A DNA stretch of 38,769 nt from the NCBI RefSeq assembly GCF_016901225.1, contig NZ_JAFEUL010000030.1:1-38769 (forward strand), read 5' to 3'. Both the position numbers and the translations under genes were made by a program. Below the pieces are notes generated by a model. That model did no database searches, was not told where the DNA came from, and saw only the letters and a program-made list of their open reading frames with translations. Of this stretch, positions 31,633 to 38,769 are shown one piece after another; positions within the stretch are counted from its first letter, which is position 1, and every line of letters begins with the position of its first letter. The DNA comes from Actibacterium sp. 188UL27-1. Its GTDB lineage: Bacteria; Pseudomonadota; Alphaproteobacteria; Rhodobacterales; Rhodobacteraceae.

Positions 31633-32832
31633 TTAATCGGAGATCCGGGCGCGCAGAATGTCCATCAGCGGGCCATCGCGGGAGATCGTGTCGGCCTTGC
31701 CCTGTTCTGTCAGGTGATGGAACCGGCCCGGCGGGAACGATGGCGGGATTTCATAATCCATCCCGTCCCACTCATCTTCGCGAAAGGCGTAATAGGCCCA
31801 ATGGGCGCCGTGGGGTTCGATCGCATCCAGCACATCCGTCAGATATGTTCCGCAATCGGCCCAGCGACGCATGCAGCCAAATTCCCCCAGCACCATTCGC
31901 CGGGCGGGAATGTCATGCTGTGCGGCCCAGTCGAAAGCGAGGTCGAGATGGGCGGCCACGGCGGCAGCATCCCAGGTCAGGCCCGCCCCGTCATAGGTGC
32001 TGACGATACGGGGATAAGGCAACGGTTCGTCGCGCTGCATGTTGCCCGCCGCGGTGGCGCCGTAGGGTTCGTACATATGGATGGCGTAAAGGATGTTGTC
32101 GTCTTCCAGCGGGCCGGGCCAAGTCGCCAAGGCGCGCGGATTGCCGAAAAATCCGGCATCGACCATCACGGGCATGTCCGGGTCCACACTGCGGATCGCG
32201 GCGATGACCTGGTTGTAAAAGGCCGGCAGGTCGCGGGGCGTGCCGGTTTGGGCCGCTTGCCAGGCGCGGTGGTCGTCCAATGGACCGTTTTCGATCAGGT
32301 CGGTCATGCGCTCGGGCGCGGGTTCGTTCAGGATGTTATAGGCGACGATGGCGGGGTGACCGGTCAGTTCGGCGGCCAGATCACGCCAGAAGGCGGCAGC
32401 CTGGGACGCGAAAGCCGGATCGGACCAGAGCCGGTCATCGAAGGTACCGTCATTGTGCTGTGTCCAGCGGGCACCCGGCAGGGTGAGCGGGGTGACGACA
32501 ACCTTGATCCCGGCCGCATCCGCCGCATCCAGGACCCCGCGTAGAATGGTGAGGTCCTGGGCGGGGAGGGCAGTGTACGCCCCTGCATCGCCGATCAGGA
32601 AATCCGGCCCGGCCCCCGCCCATTTGCTAAAGACAAGGCGGGTCCAGGTCGCGCCAGTTTCGGCCAAAGCTTCAAAATAGGCCTGGTCCGGCGGGGTGGC
32701 GTTAAAGCTGTTGGCCCCGGTCTGGAGCGTGGTCCAGAAGTCCGCGGGTTTGGCAAAACCTGGATGTGCGACACAGGCCAAGGCCGCGGTCACCAGTGTG
32801 GCGGTGCGGCAGAGATTAAGTTGTCTCAACAA
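31633..32832 (-). CDS. Secreted glycoside hydrolase family 5 protein
   Basis: The 399-residue protein has a signal peptide (about 1-27, ending PGFA). The GH5 barrel shows V-A-Y-N-I-L-N-E170-P (acid/base), ILYAIHMYEPYGAT and RMVLGE317FGCMRR (nucleophile), with WAYYAFREDEWDGMDYE near the end. These enzymes cut beta-glucans or mannans, or related glycosides; the exact substrate is not readable. The location is periplasmic or extracellular. It stands alone with about 270 bp of non-coding DNA downstream and about 220 bp upstream. Confidence 0.87.
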   Translation of the reverse strand: MLRQLNLCRTATLVTAALACVAHPGFAKPADFWTTLQTGANSFNATPPDQAYFEALAETGATWTRLVFSKWAGAGPDFLIGDAGAYTALPAQDLTILRGVLDAADAAGIKVVVTPLTLPGARWTQHNDGTFDDRLWSDPAFASQAAAFWRDLAAELTGHPAIVAYNILNEPAPERMTDLIENGPLDDHRAWQAAQTGTPRDLPAFYNQVIAAIRSVDPDMPVMVDAGFFGNPRALATWPGPLEDDNILYAIHMYEPYGATAAGNMQRDEPLPYPRIVSTYDGAGLTWDAAAVAAHLDLAFDWAAQHDIPARRMVLGEFGCMRRWADCGTYLTDVLDAIEPHGAHWAYYAFREDEWDGMDYEIPPSFPPGRFHHLTEQGKADTISRDGPLMDILRARISD

Positions 32833-33050
32833 TTTTTATCTCATGTTTTGAATGTGATAGGCGACCGGTAGCAGGTTATTTTGGCGATGGATAGCGCCCT
32901 GTTTTAGGATGTGCCGAGGATGGCCCATCCCCCCGCGCGGCGGTGCGGTTCCGCTGTGTCATCCGCGTGCTTGCCTTTGCCTGCGCGATCGACAATACCG
33001 GATCTGGTTTAAGCCAAGTCGCATTCCCGCATCCGGAGCAGGAGATTACC

Positions 33051-34100
33051 GTGGACGACAGAGAGTTTCGCGTTCTGGTCGTCGACGACAATGCGACCAC
33101 CCGGATGAAGCTGTCGATGGCGGCCAAGGCGCTGGGGCATGTGGCCGAGACCGCCGAGGATGGGTTGGTGGCCCTGCGCAAGCTGGCGGCGGGGGCGTTC
33201 GACCTGATCCTGCTGGATATCGAGATGCCGGATATGGACGGGTTCGGGGTGCTGACGGAGCTGCGGAAATCGCCCGGCTTACGGGATATTCCGGTCATCG
33301 TGATCTCGGCCGCCGATGACATGGACAATATCGTGCGCGCGATCGAGTTGGGAGCGCAGGATTTTCTCCCCAAAAGCTTTGATCAGGTGCTGTTTCGTGC
33401 GCGGGTCGGGGCGTGCCTTGAGACAAAGCGGCTGACCGACCAGCGCGCCGATTACCTGAGCCAGATCGAGGCCGAAAAGCAGAAGGTTGATGCGCTGTTG
33501 GCGGCGACGCTACCTGCGGCGGCCATCGATGAGCTCAAGCGCACCAACCGGGTTCAGCCGCGCCGGTTCGACAATGTGGTTGTGCTGATGGCGGATGTGG
33601 TGAACTTTACCGGGTTTTGCGATGTGAACCCACCGGAAGAGGCCGTGTCGCGGCTGGAACGGTTGGTTCGCGGGTTCGAGGATATCGCGCGGTCCCATGG
33701 GTTGGAAAAGATCAAGACAATCGGGGATGCCTTCATGGCCACGGCGGGGCTTTTGAAGCCGTCGGATGCCCCCGTGCCTGCCGCCGCCCGCAGTGCGCTG
33801 GATATGGTAGCGCAGGCACCTGATCTGGGCTCCGGCTGGGAGATCCGCGTGGGCGTGCATGTCGGCCCCGTCGTGGCGGGCGTGATCGGCAAGCAGCAGC
33901 ACCTTTACGATCTGTGGGGCGACACGGTGAATACGACGTCGCGGTTGACTGGATTGGCCGCTCCAAGCTCCGTCTGCGTCAGCCGCCCGATCTGGGACGG
34001 TATCGCCGGGGCGGGCCGGTCCCTGGGCGAGGTTACGTTGCGCGGCAAAGGCGCGCTTGAGGCGTTTCACCTGGAAGGCGTGACCGGATCTGGCACATGA
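33051..34100 (+). CDS. Response regulator with class III adenylate cyclase output
   Basis: From GTG 33051 (GGAG six bases upstream) the 349-residue protein has a REC domain (about 5-125; phospho-acceptor D56 in LILLDIEMPDMDG, K108), a coiled linker (130-165) and a class III nucleotide cyclase domain (about 172-345). Metal residues D182 (LMADVVNFTGF) and D226 (KTIGDAFMA) are present. The purine pair is K222 and D287, which favours ATP, and N294/R298 stabilise the transition state (WGDTVNTTSR). It should make cAMP under phosphorylation control. It is convergent with the hybrid kinase, its likely partner (inference). Confidence 0.88.
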   Translation: MDDREFRVLVVDDNATTRMKLSMAAKALGHVAETAEDGLVALRKLAAGAFDLILLDIEMPDMDGFGVLTELRKSPGLRDIPVIVISAADDMDNIVRAIELGAQDFLPKSFDQVLFRARVGACLETKRLTDQRADYLSQIEAEKQKVDALLAATLPAAAIDELKRTNRVQPRRFDNVVVLMADVVNFTGFCDVNPPEEAVSRLERLVRGFEDIARSHGLEKIKTIGDAFMATAGLLKPSDAPVPAAARSALDMVAQAPDLGSGWEIRVGVHVGPVVAGVIGKQQHLYDLWGDTVNTTSRLTGLAAPSSVCVSRPIWDGIAGAGRSLGEVTLRGKGALEAFHLEGVTGSGT

Positions 34101-34460
34101 TGCGCTGCGCGGGCGAGGTTGTTGCCGATCGCCGTTCGGTCTGGGACATCTGATGCCGGTTGAGGGTCACGACAGGATGACTGCGGAGGCGATCCACTGG
34201 TCGCACATGCGGTAATCCCCGAACCCCCCCGTTTTTGAGAGGTTTGTCCATGTGTGACGGAGCGAACAGACCGTTCTTACAGTCAGCCAAGGTTACAGGT
34301 CGGATGGGCCGCGCACGGTGACAATATCGATGTCCTCTCACGGCGCGCGCAAGTGCTCCATCCCAAGTCGTGCGACGTTGCGCGCGCGCCACCCCCAACG
34401 GGAGCGGGCCGCGCGCGTCGCGCGACCCCGATCCAGGCGGAAGTGCCCCGTTTCCCAGTT
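34101..34460. other. Intergenic region between convergent signalling genes
   Basis: No large gene fits here. The right half is very GC-rich with self-complementary GCGCGC tracts (34376-34428) that may form an RNA or DNA hairpin. One small frame with a ribosome site is listed separately. Confidence 0.5.
34250..34321 (+). CDS. Possible 23-residue small protein
   Basis: ATG 34250 is preceded by GAGAGG at fitting distance and opens a frame of 23 codons (M-C-D-G-A-N-R-P-F-L-Q-S-A-K-V-T-G-R). It lacks any family match that I know and may be chance. Confidence 0.2.
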   Translation: MCDGANRPFLQSAKVTGRMGRAR

Positions 34461-37400
34461 TCAGACCGCGGCTTTGGCGTGGGTTTTCAACTGGGCGGCA
34501 CCCGCTGTGTAGAGCGCCTCAATACGGTCCAGGATTTCGGTTGTGGCTGTGATGGTTCCATCCCGGGCTGCGCTTTCGATCTGGGCGGCCAGGGTGCTGA
34601 GGTCGTGAAGGCCGAAATCACGGGATGAGGATTTGAGCGTATGCGCGGCGCGGCGGACAGCGGCGAGGTCTTGCGTCTTGCTCGCCTCCCGCAGGCTCTT
34701 GATCAGGGGCGGGGTCTCATCCAGGTAGCTGTCGATGAGTTGCTGCAGGGAGGCTTGATCGCCGCCGACAACCTCCAGCAGTTGATCCAGCGCGGCGCCA
34801 TCCAGTGCGCCTGTATCAACCCTGGCAGCGGGCATCGACGCGTCGGGTGCCGCCAGTTTCAACGCCTCCACCAGCGCCTCGACCCGGATGGGTTTGCTGA
34901 CATAGCCGTCCATCCCGGCGGCCAGGAACCGCTCCCGATCGCCTTTCATCGCATTCGCCGTCACGGCGACGATGATGGGCCATTCATCCTCGGGCCAGTC
35001 CTTACGGATCCGTTGGGTGGCCTGCACGCCGTCCATTTCCGGCATCTCGATATCCATCAGGATGATGTCATAGGGTTTGCGACGCAAAGCCTCGATCACC
35101 TCAAGCCCGTTGCCGGCCACATCGGCACGGTAGCCCAGGCGTTTCAGGACCAGCAGGCCCAGTTTCTGGTTGGTCGGATGGTCATCGGCCAGCAGGATCC
35201 GCAGGGGCATCCCCTCGGCAAGCGTTTCATCATAGACGGATTTCTCCCGCTCGCGGCCCATACCGTCGACGCGGATAGGTTGCCCCATGAACGCCGTCAG
35301 CAGTGCATTGACCACCGGCGACGGCTTGACCGGTTTGCTGAGCACCGCATCGACCTTTGCGATCTCCAGTCGCTCCCCGTCATGGTCGGCGCTCGACCCG
35401 ATGGAGCTGAGCAGGATCACCGGCAGGCGTGCGGTTTCGTCCCGCCCGCGCAACAGCAAGGTCAGCTCAAGGCCGTCCATATCGGGCATATGCATGTCGA
35501 GGATGGCGGCATCAAAGGCCAACCCATCCTTGATCTGGCGCAGTGCGTTCAGTGGATCGTCATGGGCGATAGCCTCCATCGACCAGCTTTCGACCAGGCG
35601 GGTGAGGATCTGCAAATTGGTGGCGTTGTCATCCACGATCAGCACGCGCTTGCCCGCCAGAATGGGAGAGACCTCTGCCCGGCTGGGCCGCTGCAGGTCG
35701 TGGGACAGATCAACCGTCAACTCAAAACTAAAGACGGTTCCCACGCCGACCGTGCTCGTCACCTCGACCTGGCTGCCCAGAAGGGAGATCAGGCGCTGGC
35801 TGATCGCCAGGCCCAGCCCCGTCCCGCCAAATCGGCGCGTCGTTGAGCCGTCGACCTGGGAGAAGCTTTCGAACAATCGGTCCATGCGGTCCTGCGGGAT
35901 GCCGATGCCGGTATCGCGGACTTTGAAGGCGATGTTCCCCTTGTCGGCCCCGTCGATCTCGCAGCCTTCGATGGTCAGGACGACCTCCCCCTTATCGGTG
36001 AACTTGATGGCGTTGCCCAACAGGTTGACCAGCACCTGGCGCAGGCGCGTCGGGTCGGAAATCAACGCCTCGGGCGTGCCCGGCTTGATCTCATAGGCCA
36101 GATCGATGCCCTTATGCCCGGCGGACACCGCCACCAGATCCAGCGCCCCTTCGACGCAATCGCGCAGATCGAAGGGTTCCATCTCAAGCTCCAGCTTGCC
36201 AGCCTCTACCTTGGAGTAATCCAGGATATCGTTGATGATCGTCAGCAGATTTTCGGCGCTGTCGTTGATCGTCTGGCAAAAATCACGCTGTTCGCCGCGC
36301 AGGTCATTGCTATCCAGCAGCAGGTTGCTCATCCCGATCACGGCATTCATGGGGGTGCGGATCTCGTGGCTCATATTGGCCAGGAACTCGCTTTTGGCGC
36401 GGGTGGCGCGCATGGCCTCGTCCCGGGCGGTCTCCACATCCGTGACCAGCGATTTCAGCTCTTCTTCCCGCTTTTTCAGCTCCGTGATATCGGTGATGAC
36501 GCCCACGGTTTCGCCGGCATTAGTCCGGTGTTCGCTGATCTTGAACCAGGCGCCATCCGCCCGCTTTTGTTCGAAGGGGCCGCTTGGGTTCTTGTGATGG
36601 TCAATCCGGCGGGCGATCCAGGCGTCGGTATCATCCGTGCCCTCGACCGCGCGGGAGGCCGCGATGGCGCCCATCAGATCGCCAAACTCCAGACCGGGCT
36701 CAATTGCGATGCCCAGCCCGCTGAACAGGTTGCGGTAGCGTGTGTTGCAGACGACCAGCCGGTCATCGGCACCGTAGAGCGAAAACCCCTCCCCGATGGT
36801 TTCGATCGCTTGCGACAGCTGCTTTTGCGACTGGCGGGCTGCGGCATCGGCGTCTCGCTGTTTCCGTTGAAGCGCCTCGCGTTCCGACAGGTTGTCACGC
36901 AGCAATCGGAGCGTTTGCGACATGGCACCGATCTCTGTCGAGCCGCCATTGGGAATGGTGACATCCAGATCACCCCCGGTGATGCGGCGCATGGCATCTA
37001 CAAGGTTGCGCAAGGGGCCGGTGATTGAGGCAATGATCCAAAGCGTGAAAAACAGGCCGACCGCCCCGCTGGCGGCCATCAGGATCAGGGACTGGCGGGC
37101 GGCGCGGTTCGCATCCGTGACCGCCTGATCCCCCTTGGACAATGCGCGGTTTTCGAAAATCTGCACCAGTGCCGTCATCTCTTCGTCGATGGTGCGGATG
37201 TGGTTGCGGGCCTTGGCCGTCAGGGAATTGCCCAGCACGCGTTGGTCATCGGCATAGGCATCGACCGCCAGAAGGGCCCAGTTCATCAATTCTGCCAGTT
37301 CCGCCTTGATCGAGGCGATCTTATCCGGGGCGGCCGGTTCCAGCGCGTCAAGCTGCCCGACCAGTTCATCGCGGGCGGCCAGGGCGTTATTTTCGGAATT

Positions 37401-37625
37401 GACCAACATGCTGACGGCAAGGTCGGTCAGCCAGTATTTGACGTTGCCAAAGGTGGCCTGCGCGGCAGTGGCATCACTGAGAAGACCAATAAAGGCGGCC
37501 TCCTCCTGGATCGCCACGGCGTTTTTATCAAGCCGTTGAAAAAGATAGATATTGGTGCCAAAGGTCATGGCGCCAAGCGTCAGGACCAGAAGCGCCAGGC
37601 GCAGGAAGATCGACAGGCGGGACAT
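34461..37625 (-). CDS. Hybrid sensor histidine kinase with two REC domains and Hpt
   Basis: The 1054-residue inner-membrane kinase starts at ATG 37625. In order: TM1 (about 6-28), periplasmic helical sensor (29-178), TM2 (180-202), HAMP (203-256), PAS_7 (268-385), HisKA with H420 (LANMSHEIRTPMNAVIGM), HATPase (520-640; NLLGNAIKF, VRDTGIGIP, GGTGLGLAIS), REC1 with D710, REC2 with D858, and Hpt with H995 (AAHTLKSS). All phosphorelay residues are present, so the chain can run H420-D-H995 to an outside regulator. It follows the DUF3365 gene by about 12 bp and is convergent with the REC-cyclase. Confidence 0.92.
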   Translation of the reverse strand: MSRLSIFLRLALLVLTLGAMTFGTNIYLFQRLDKNAVAIQEEAAFIGLLSDATAAQATFGNVKYWLTDLAVSMLVNSENNALAARDELVGQLDALEPAAPDKIASIKAELAELMNWALLAVDAYADDQRVLGNSLTAKARNHIRTIDEEMTALVQIFENRALSKGDQAVTDANRAARQSLILMAASGAVGLFFTLWIIASITGPLRNLVDAMRRITGGDLDVTIPNGGSTEIGAMSQTLRLLRDNLSEREALQRKQRDADAAARQSQKQLSQAIETIGEGFSLYGADDRLVVCNTRYRNLFSGLGIAIEPGLEFGDLMGAIAASRAVEGTDDTDAWIARRIDHHKNPSGPFEQKRADGAWFKISEHRTNAGETVGVITDITELKKREEELKSLVTDVETARDEAMRATRAKSEFLANMSHEIRTPMNAVIGMSNLLLDSNDLRGEQRDFCQTINDSAENLLTIINDILDYSKVEAGKLELEMEPFDLRDCVEGALDLVAVSAGHKGIDLAYEIKPGTPEALISDPTRLRQVLVNLLGNAIKFTDKGEVVLTIEGCEIDGADKGNIAFKVRDTGIGIPQDRMDRLFESFSQVDGSTTRRFGGTGLGLAISQRLISLLGSQVEVTSTVGVGTVFSFELTVDLSHDLQRPSRAEVSPILAGKRVLIVDDNATNLQILTRLVESWSMEAIAHDDPLNALRQIKDGLAFDAAILDMHMPDMDGLELTLLLRGRDETARLPVILLSSIGSSADHDGERLEIAKVDAVLSKPVKPSPVVNALLTAFMGQPIRVDGMGREREKSVYDETLAEGMPLRILLADDHPTNQKLGLLVLKRLGYRADVAGNGLEVIEALRRKPYDIILMDIEMPEMDGVQATQRIRKDWPEDEWPIIVAVTANAMKGDRERFLAAGMDGYVSKPIRVEALVEALKLAAPDASMPAARVDTGALDGAALDQLLEVVGGDQASLQQLIDSYLDETPPLIKSLREASKTQDLAAVRRAAHTLKSSSRDFGLHDLSTLAAQIESAARDGTITATTEILDRIEALYTAGAAQLKTHAKAAV

Positions 37626-37637
37626 CAAGTGGCTGTC

Positions 37638-38387
37638 TTATTCGAAGATGGTGATGCTGATTACACCGCCCAGGTCGTGCAGCGCGCCGCCTTCTTTGGG
37701 ATAACCTGTCATGTCGATCTCCCCTTTTGGGCCGCCATGGCAGGTCAGGCAGGCCTGGCCGTAATATTCCGGCACCAATACGCGGTAGCCCGCGCGCCCG
37801 TCCAGATCGGCGGTGTCGTGGTAAACGGATCCGGGCCTCCAATCCTCTGACAACAGGTGATCGGCGATGATCTGTGTCTCCCACGCGTCGGGGCGGGATT
37901 TGCGGTTGCGCACCAGGGTCGGCGGGGCGGTGACCTTGACCGCGGCCTGGGCGCCGACCTTGTCACCGAAGCGTTCATTGACCAGGCGGGCGAAGGTGGC
38001 GGGAACGAAGCCTTTGAACCCGATGCCGGGGCGATTGATCGTCCCCTGATTTTCGTCGATCACCTCGCGAATGGCGGCCATCTGGGCCCTCAGCAGATCG
38101 GATTTCAGCGACCCTTCGGCGACGCTGATCGGATTTTCATCGGTCCGTTCCAGATAGGCCTGGATCGCCTCTTTCAGCACTTCGTCACCGGTCAGGCCCT
38201 TGTCGCCCAGATCGGGGTCATTAATCAGGTCCTGCTTGGTGCCGATGACCTGGCGCGCCGATTGCAGCATCGTGGCGAGGCTAAGCGCGACATCCAGTTC
38301 CTCGGATGCCTGTTGCGCGGGCGCGGGGGCGGCCAGCAGAACGGCAAGCGCGATGGCTGGTAGCGTTGTTTTGACAGGTCCGATCAT
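37638..38387 (-). CDS. Periplasmic DUF3365 (Tll0287-like) c-haem protein
   Basis: ATG 38387 has GGAG nine bases upstream; an ATG at 38396 abuts that site and is less likely. The 249-residue product has a signal peptide (about 1-24, ending APAPA) and the DUF3365 sensor fold, with FKGFVPATFARLVNERF, RNRKSRPDAWE and EYYGQACLTCHGGPKGE. The CxxCH motif (about residues 213-217) predicts covalent haem c. Tll0287-like domains are thought to sense redox state or gases. With the hybrid kinase directly downstream, it is probably that kinase's input partner (inference). Confidence 0.85.
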   Translation of the reverse strand: MIGPVKTTLPAIALAVLLAAPAPAQQASEELDVALSLATMLQSARQVIGTKQDLINDPDLGDKGLTGDEVLKEAIQAYLERTDENPISVAEGSLKSDLLRAQMAAIREVIDENQGTINRPGIGFKGFVPATFARLVNERFGDKVGAQAAVKVTAPPTLVRNRKSRPDAWETQIIADHLLSEDWRPGSVYHDTADLDGRAGYRVLVPEYYGQACLTCHGGPKGEIDMTGYPKEGGALHDLGGVISITIFE

Positions 38388-38623
38388 CGATGCCATCTCC
38401 GTTCTGGATGTAAGTTGACGTTGCGATACCCGAATTACGCGCCAAATCGAAGTCTATTCACAGAAATCTCACCTCAGACCTTGGATGGGGTTGGCATTTG
38501 CCAAGCCGGGGCTTGCATGCTGCGTGAATACCGACGCCGCAAATGCGCAGGATCCGGGCTGCGCCGCTGCGGATCAGGCGGCAGGGTGGGGCCATCATAT
38601 TTGCCATCAAGGAGCGTTGCCCC

Positions 38624-38647
38624 ATGACCTACCGCATCCAAGGATTG
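38624..38647 (+). pseudogene. DUF1203-like gene start, interrupted by IS
   Basis: AAGGAG and ATG 38624 open M-T-Y-R-I-Q-G-L, after which the IS3 terminus begins and gives an immediate TGA. The start matches the M-T-F/Y-R-I-x-G-L beginning that I recall for DUF1203 proteins. Eight codons are too few to be certain. The rest of the gene should lie beyond the IS. Confidence 0.45.
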
Positions 38648-38769
38648 TGACCTGCTCCCCTTAGAGTCCGCTAATTTAGGTTAGCTCTGTTCAGGTTTTG
38701 GTCTTCCTTTGACCGGTTAGCATATTCGGCTGGCGTCATACCAGCGAGGCTTGTGTGCGGACGGTGGTT
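38648..38769 (-). mobile_element. IS3-family insertion sequence, 3' end (partial, inverted copy)
   Basis: This starts with the terminus TGACCTGCTCCCCTTAGAGT and is an exact reverse complement of positions 1-120, plus two bases. The element continues past the right edge of the window and interrupts the short DUF1203-like start. Confidence 0.85.
38671..38769 (-). CDS. IS3-family transposase OrfB, C-terminal fragment
   Basis: This is the same C-terminal coding stretch as at 2-97 (N-H-R-P-H-T-S-L-A-G-M-T-P-A-E-Y to NLNRANLN), read on the minus strand and cut by the window edge. It is one codon longer than the left copy. Confidence 0.8.
   Translation of the reverse strand, partial: NHRPHTSLAGMTPAEYANRSKEDQNLNRANLN

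Noticed and set aside
1-38769. Circular element (plasmid or phage) with overlapping ends
   Set aside because: The ends match only in inverted orientation, so they cannot be joined as a circle. Core genes such as infC, tpiA and dusA indicate chromosome.

Overview
The window reads as a chromosomal piece of a marine-type alphaproteobacterium of the Rhodobacterales (Rhodobacteraceae/Roseobacter kind). This rests on the high GC content of positions 8.8-38.6 kb, the alphaproteobacterial sulfite-reduction cluster with DUF2849 and DUF934 companions, a DctPQM TRAP transporter, and the style of IF-3, ferredoxin-NADP reductase and dusA. No rRNA, tRNA or CRISPR array was seen. Both ends lie inside copies of the same IS3-family element, in opposite orientation (positions 1-120 are the reverse complement of 38648-38767), so this is probably a contig broken at a repeat.

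Region 1 (1 to about 8.8 kb) is an accessory scrap yard. It holds an IS91-type transposase/recombinase remnant cut by the IS3 element, a LysR regulator with a homopolymer frameshift near its start, an NTF2-like protein, a DMT exporter, a secreted phosphatase-like protein, a rhodanese gene cut off and fused in frame to a 5'-truncated IS3 transposase, an MFS exporter, a tandem SRPBCC protein, a frameshifted cysteine hydrolase, a second IS3 scrap and a decayed tyrosine recombinase. The recombinase remnant lies directly upstream of and divergent to dusA, a known integration target for islands and phages. The region therefore looks like the decayed end of an integrated element.

Region 2 (8.8-14.1 kb) is mostly core: dusA overlapping a dioxygenase-like gene, infC with a probable ATC start, a membrane-anchored Ala/Asp-repeat protein, a frameshifted secreted-protein gene, an IS630 scrap, and fpr. 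Region 3 (14.2-19.4 kb) is the assimilatory sulfate/siroheme operon cysG-DUF2849-cysI-cysH-DUF934, read leftward and divergent from an Lrp/AsnC regulator. Two matching palindromes spaced 42 bp centre to centre lie between them.

Region 4 (19.5-26.5 kb) has a cytochrome P450 and then a C4-dicarboxylate system: a DctB-type kinase, a response regulator with REC and Fis-type HTH but no AAA+ domain, and dctP-dctQ-dctM. A palindrome followed by a perfect TTGACA lies in front of dctP. Region 5 (26.5-32.8 kb) is assorted housekeeping: two small membrane proteins, a HAD hydrolase, tpiA, a TfoX-like protein, two Fe-S assembly factors, a LysR regulator and a secreted GH5 hydrolase.

Region 6 (33-38.6 kb) carries a response-regulator adenylate cyclase convergent with a hybrid kinase (HAMP-PAS-HisKA-HATPase-REC-REC-Hpt). 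The kinase is preceded by a periplasmic DUF3365 protein with a CxxCH haem motif. I infer a haem- or redox-sensing phosphorelay that may control cAMP synthesis. The right end is a DUF1203-like gene interrupted after eight codons by the terminal IS.
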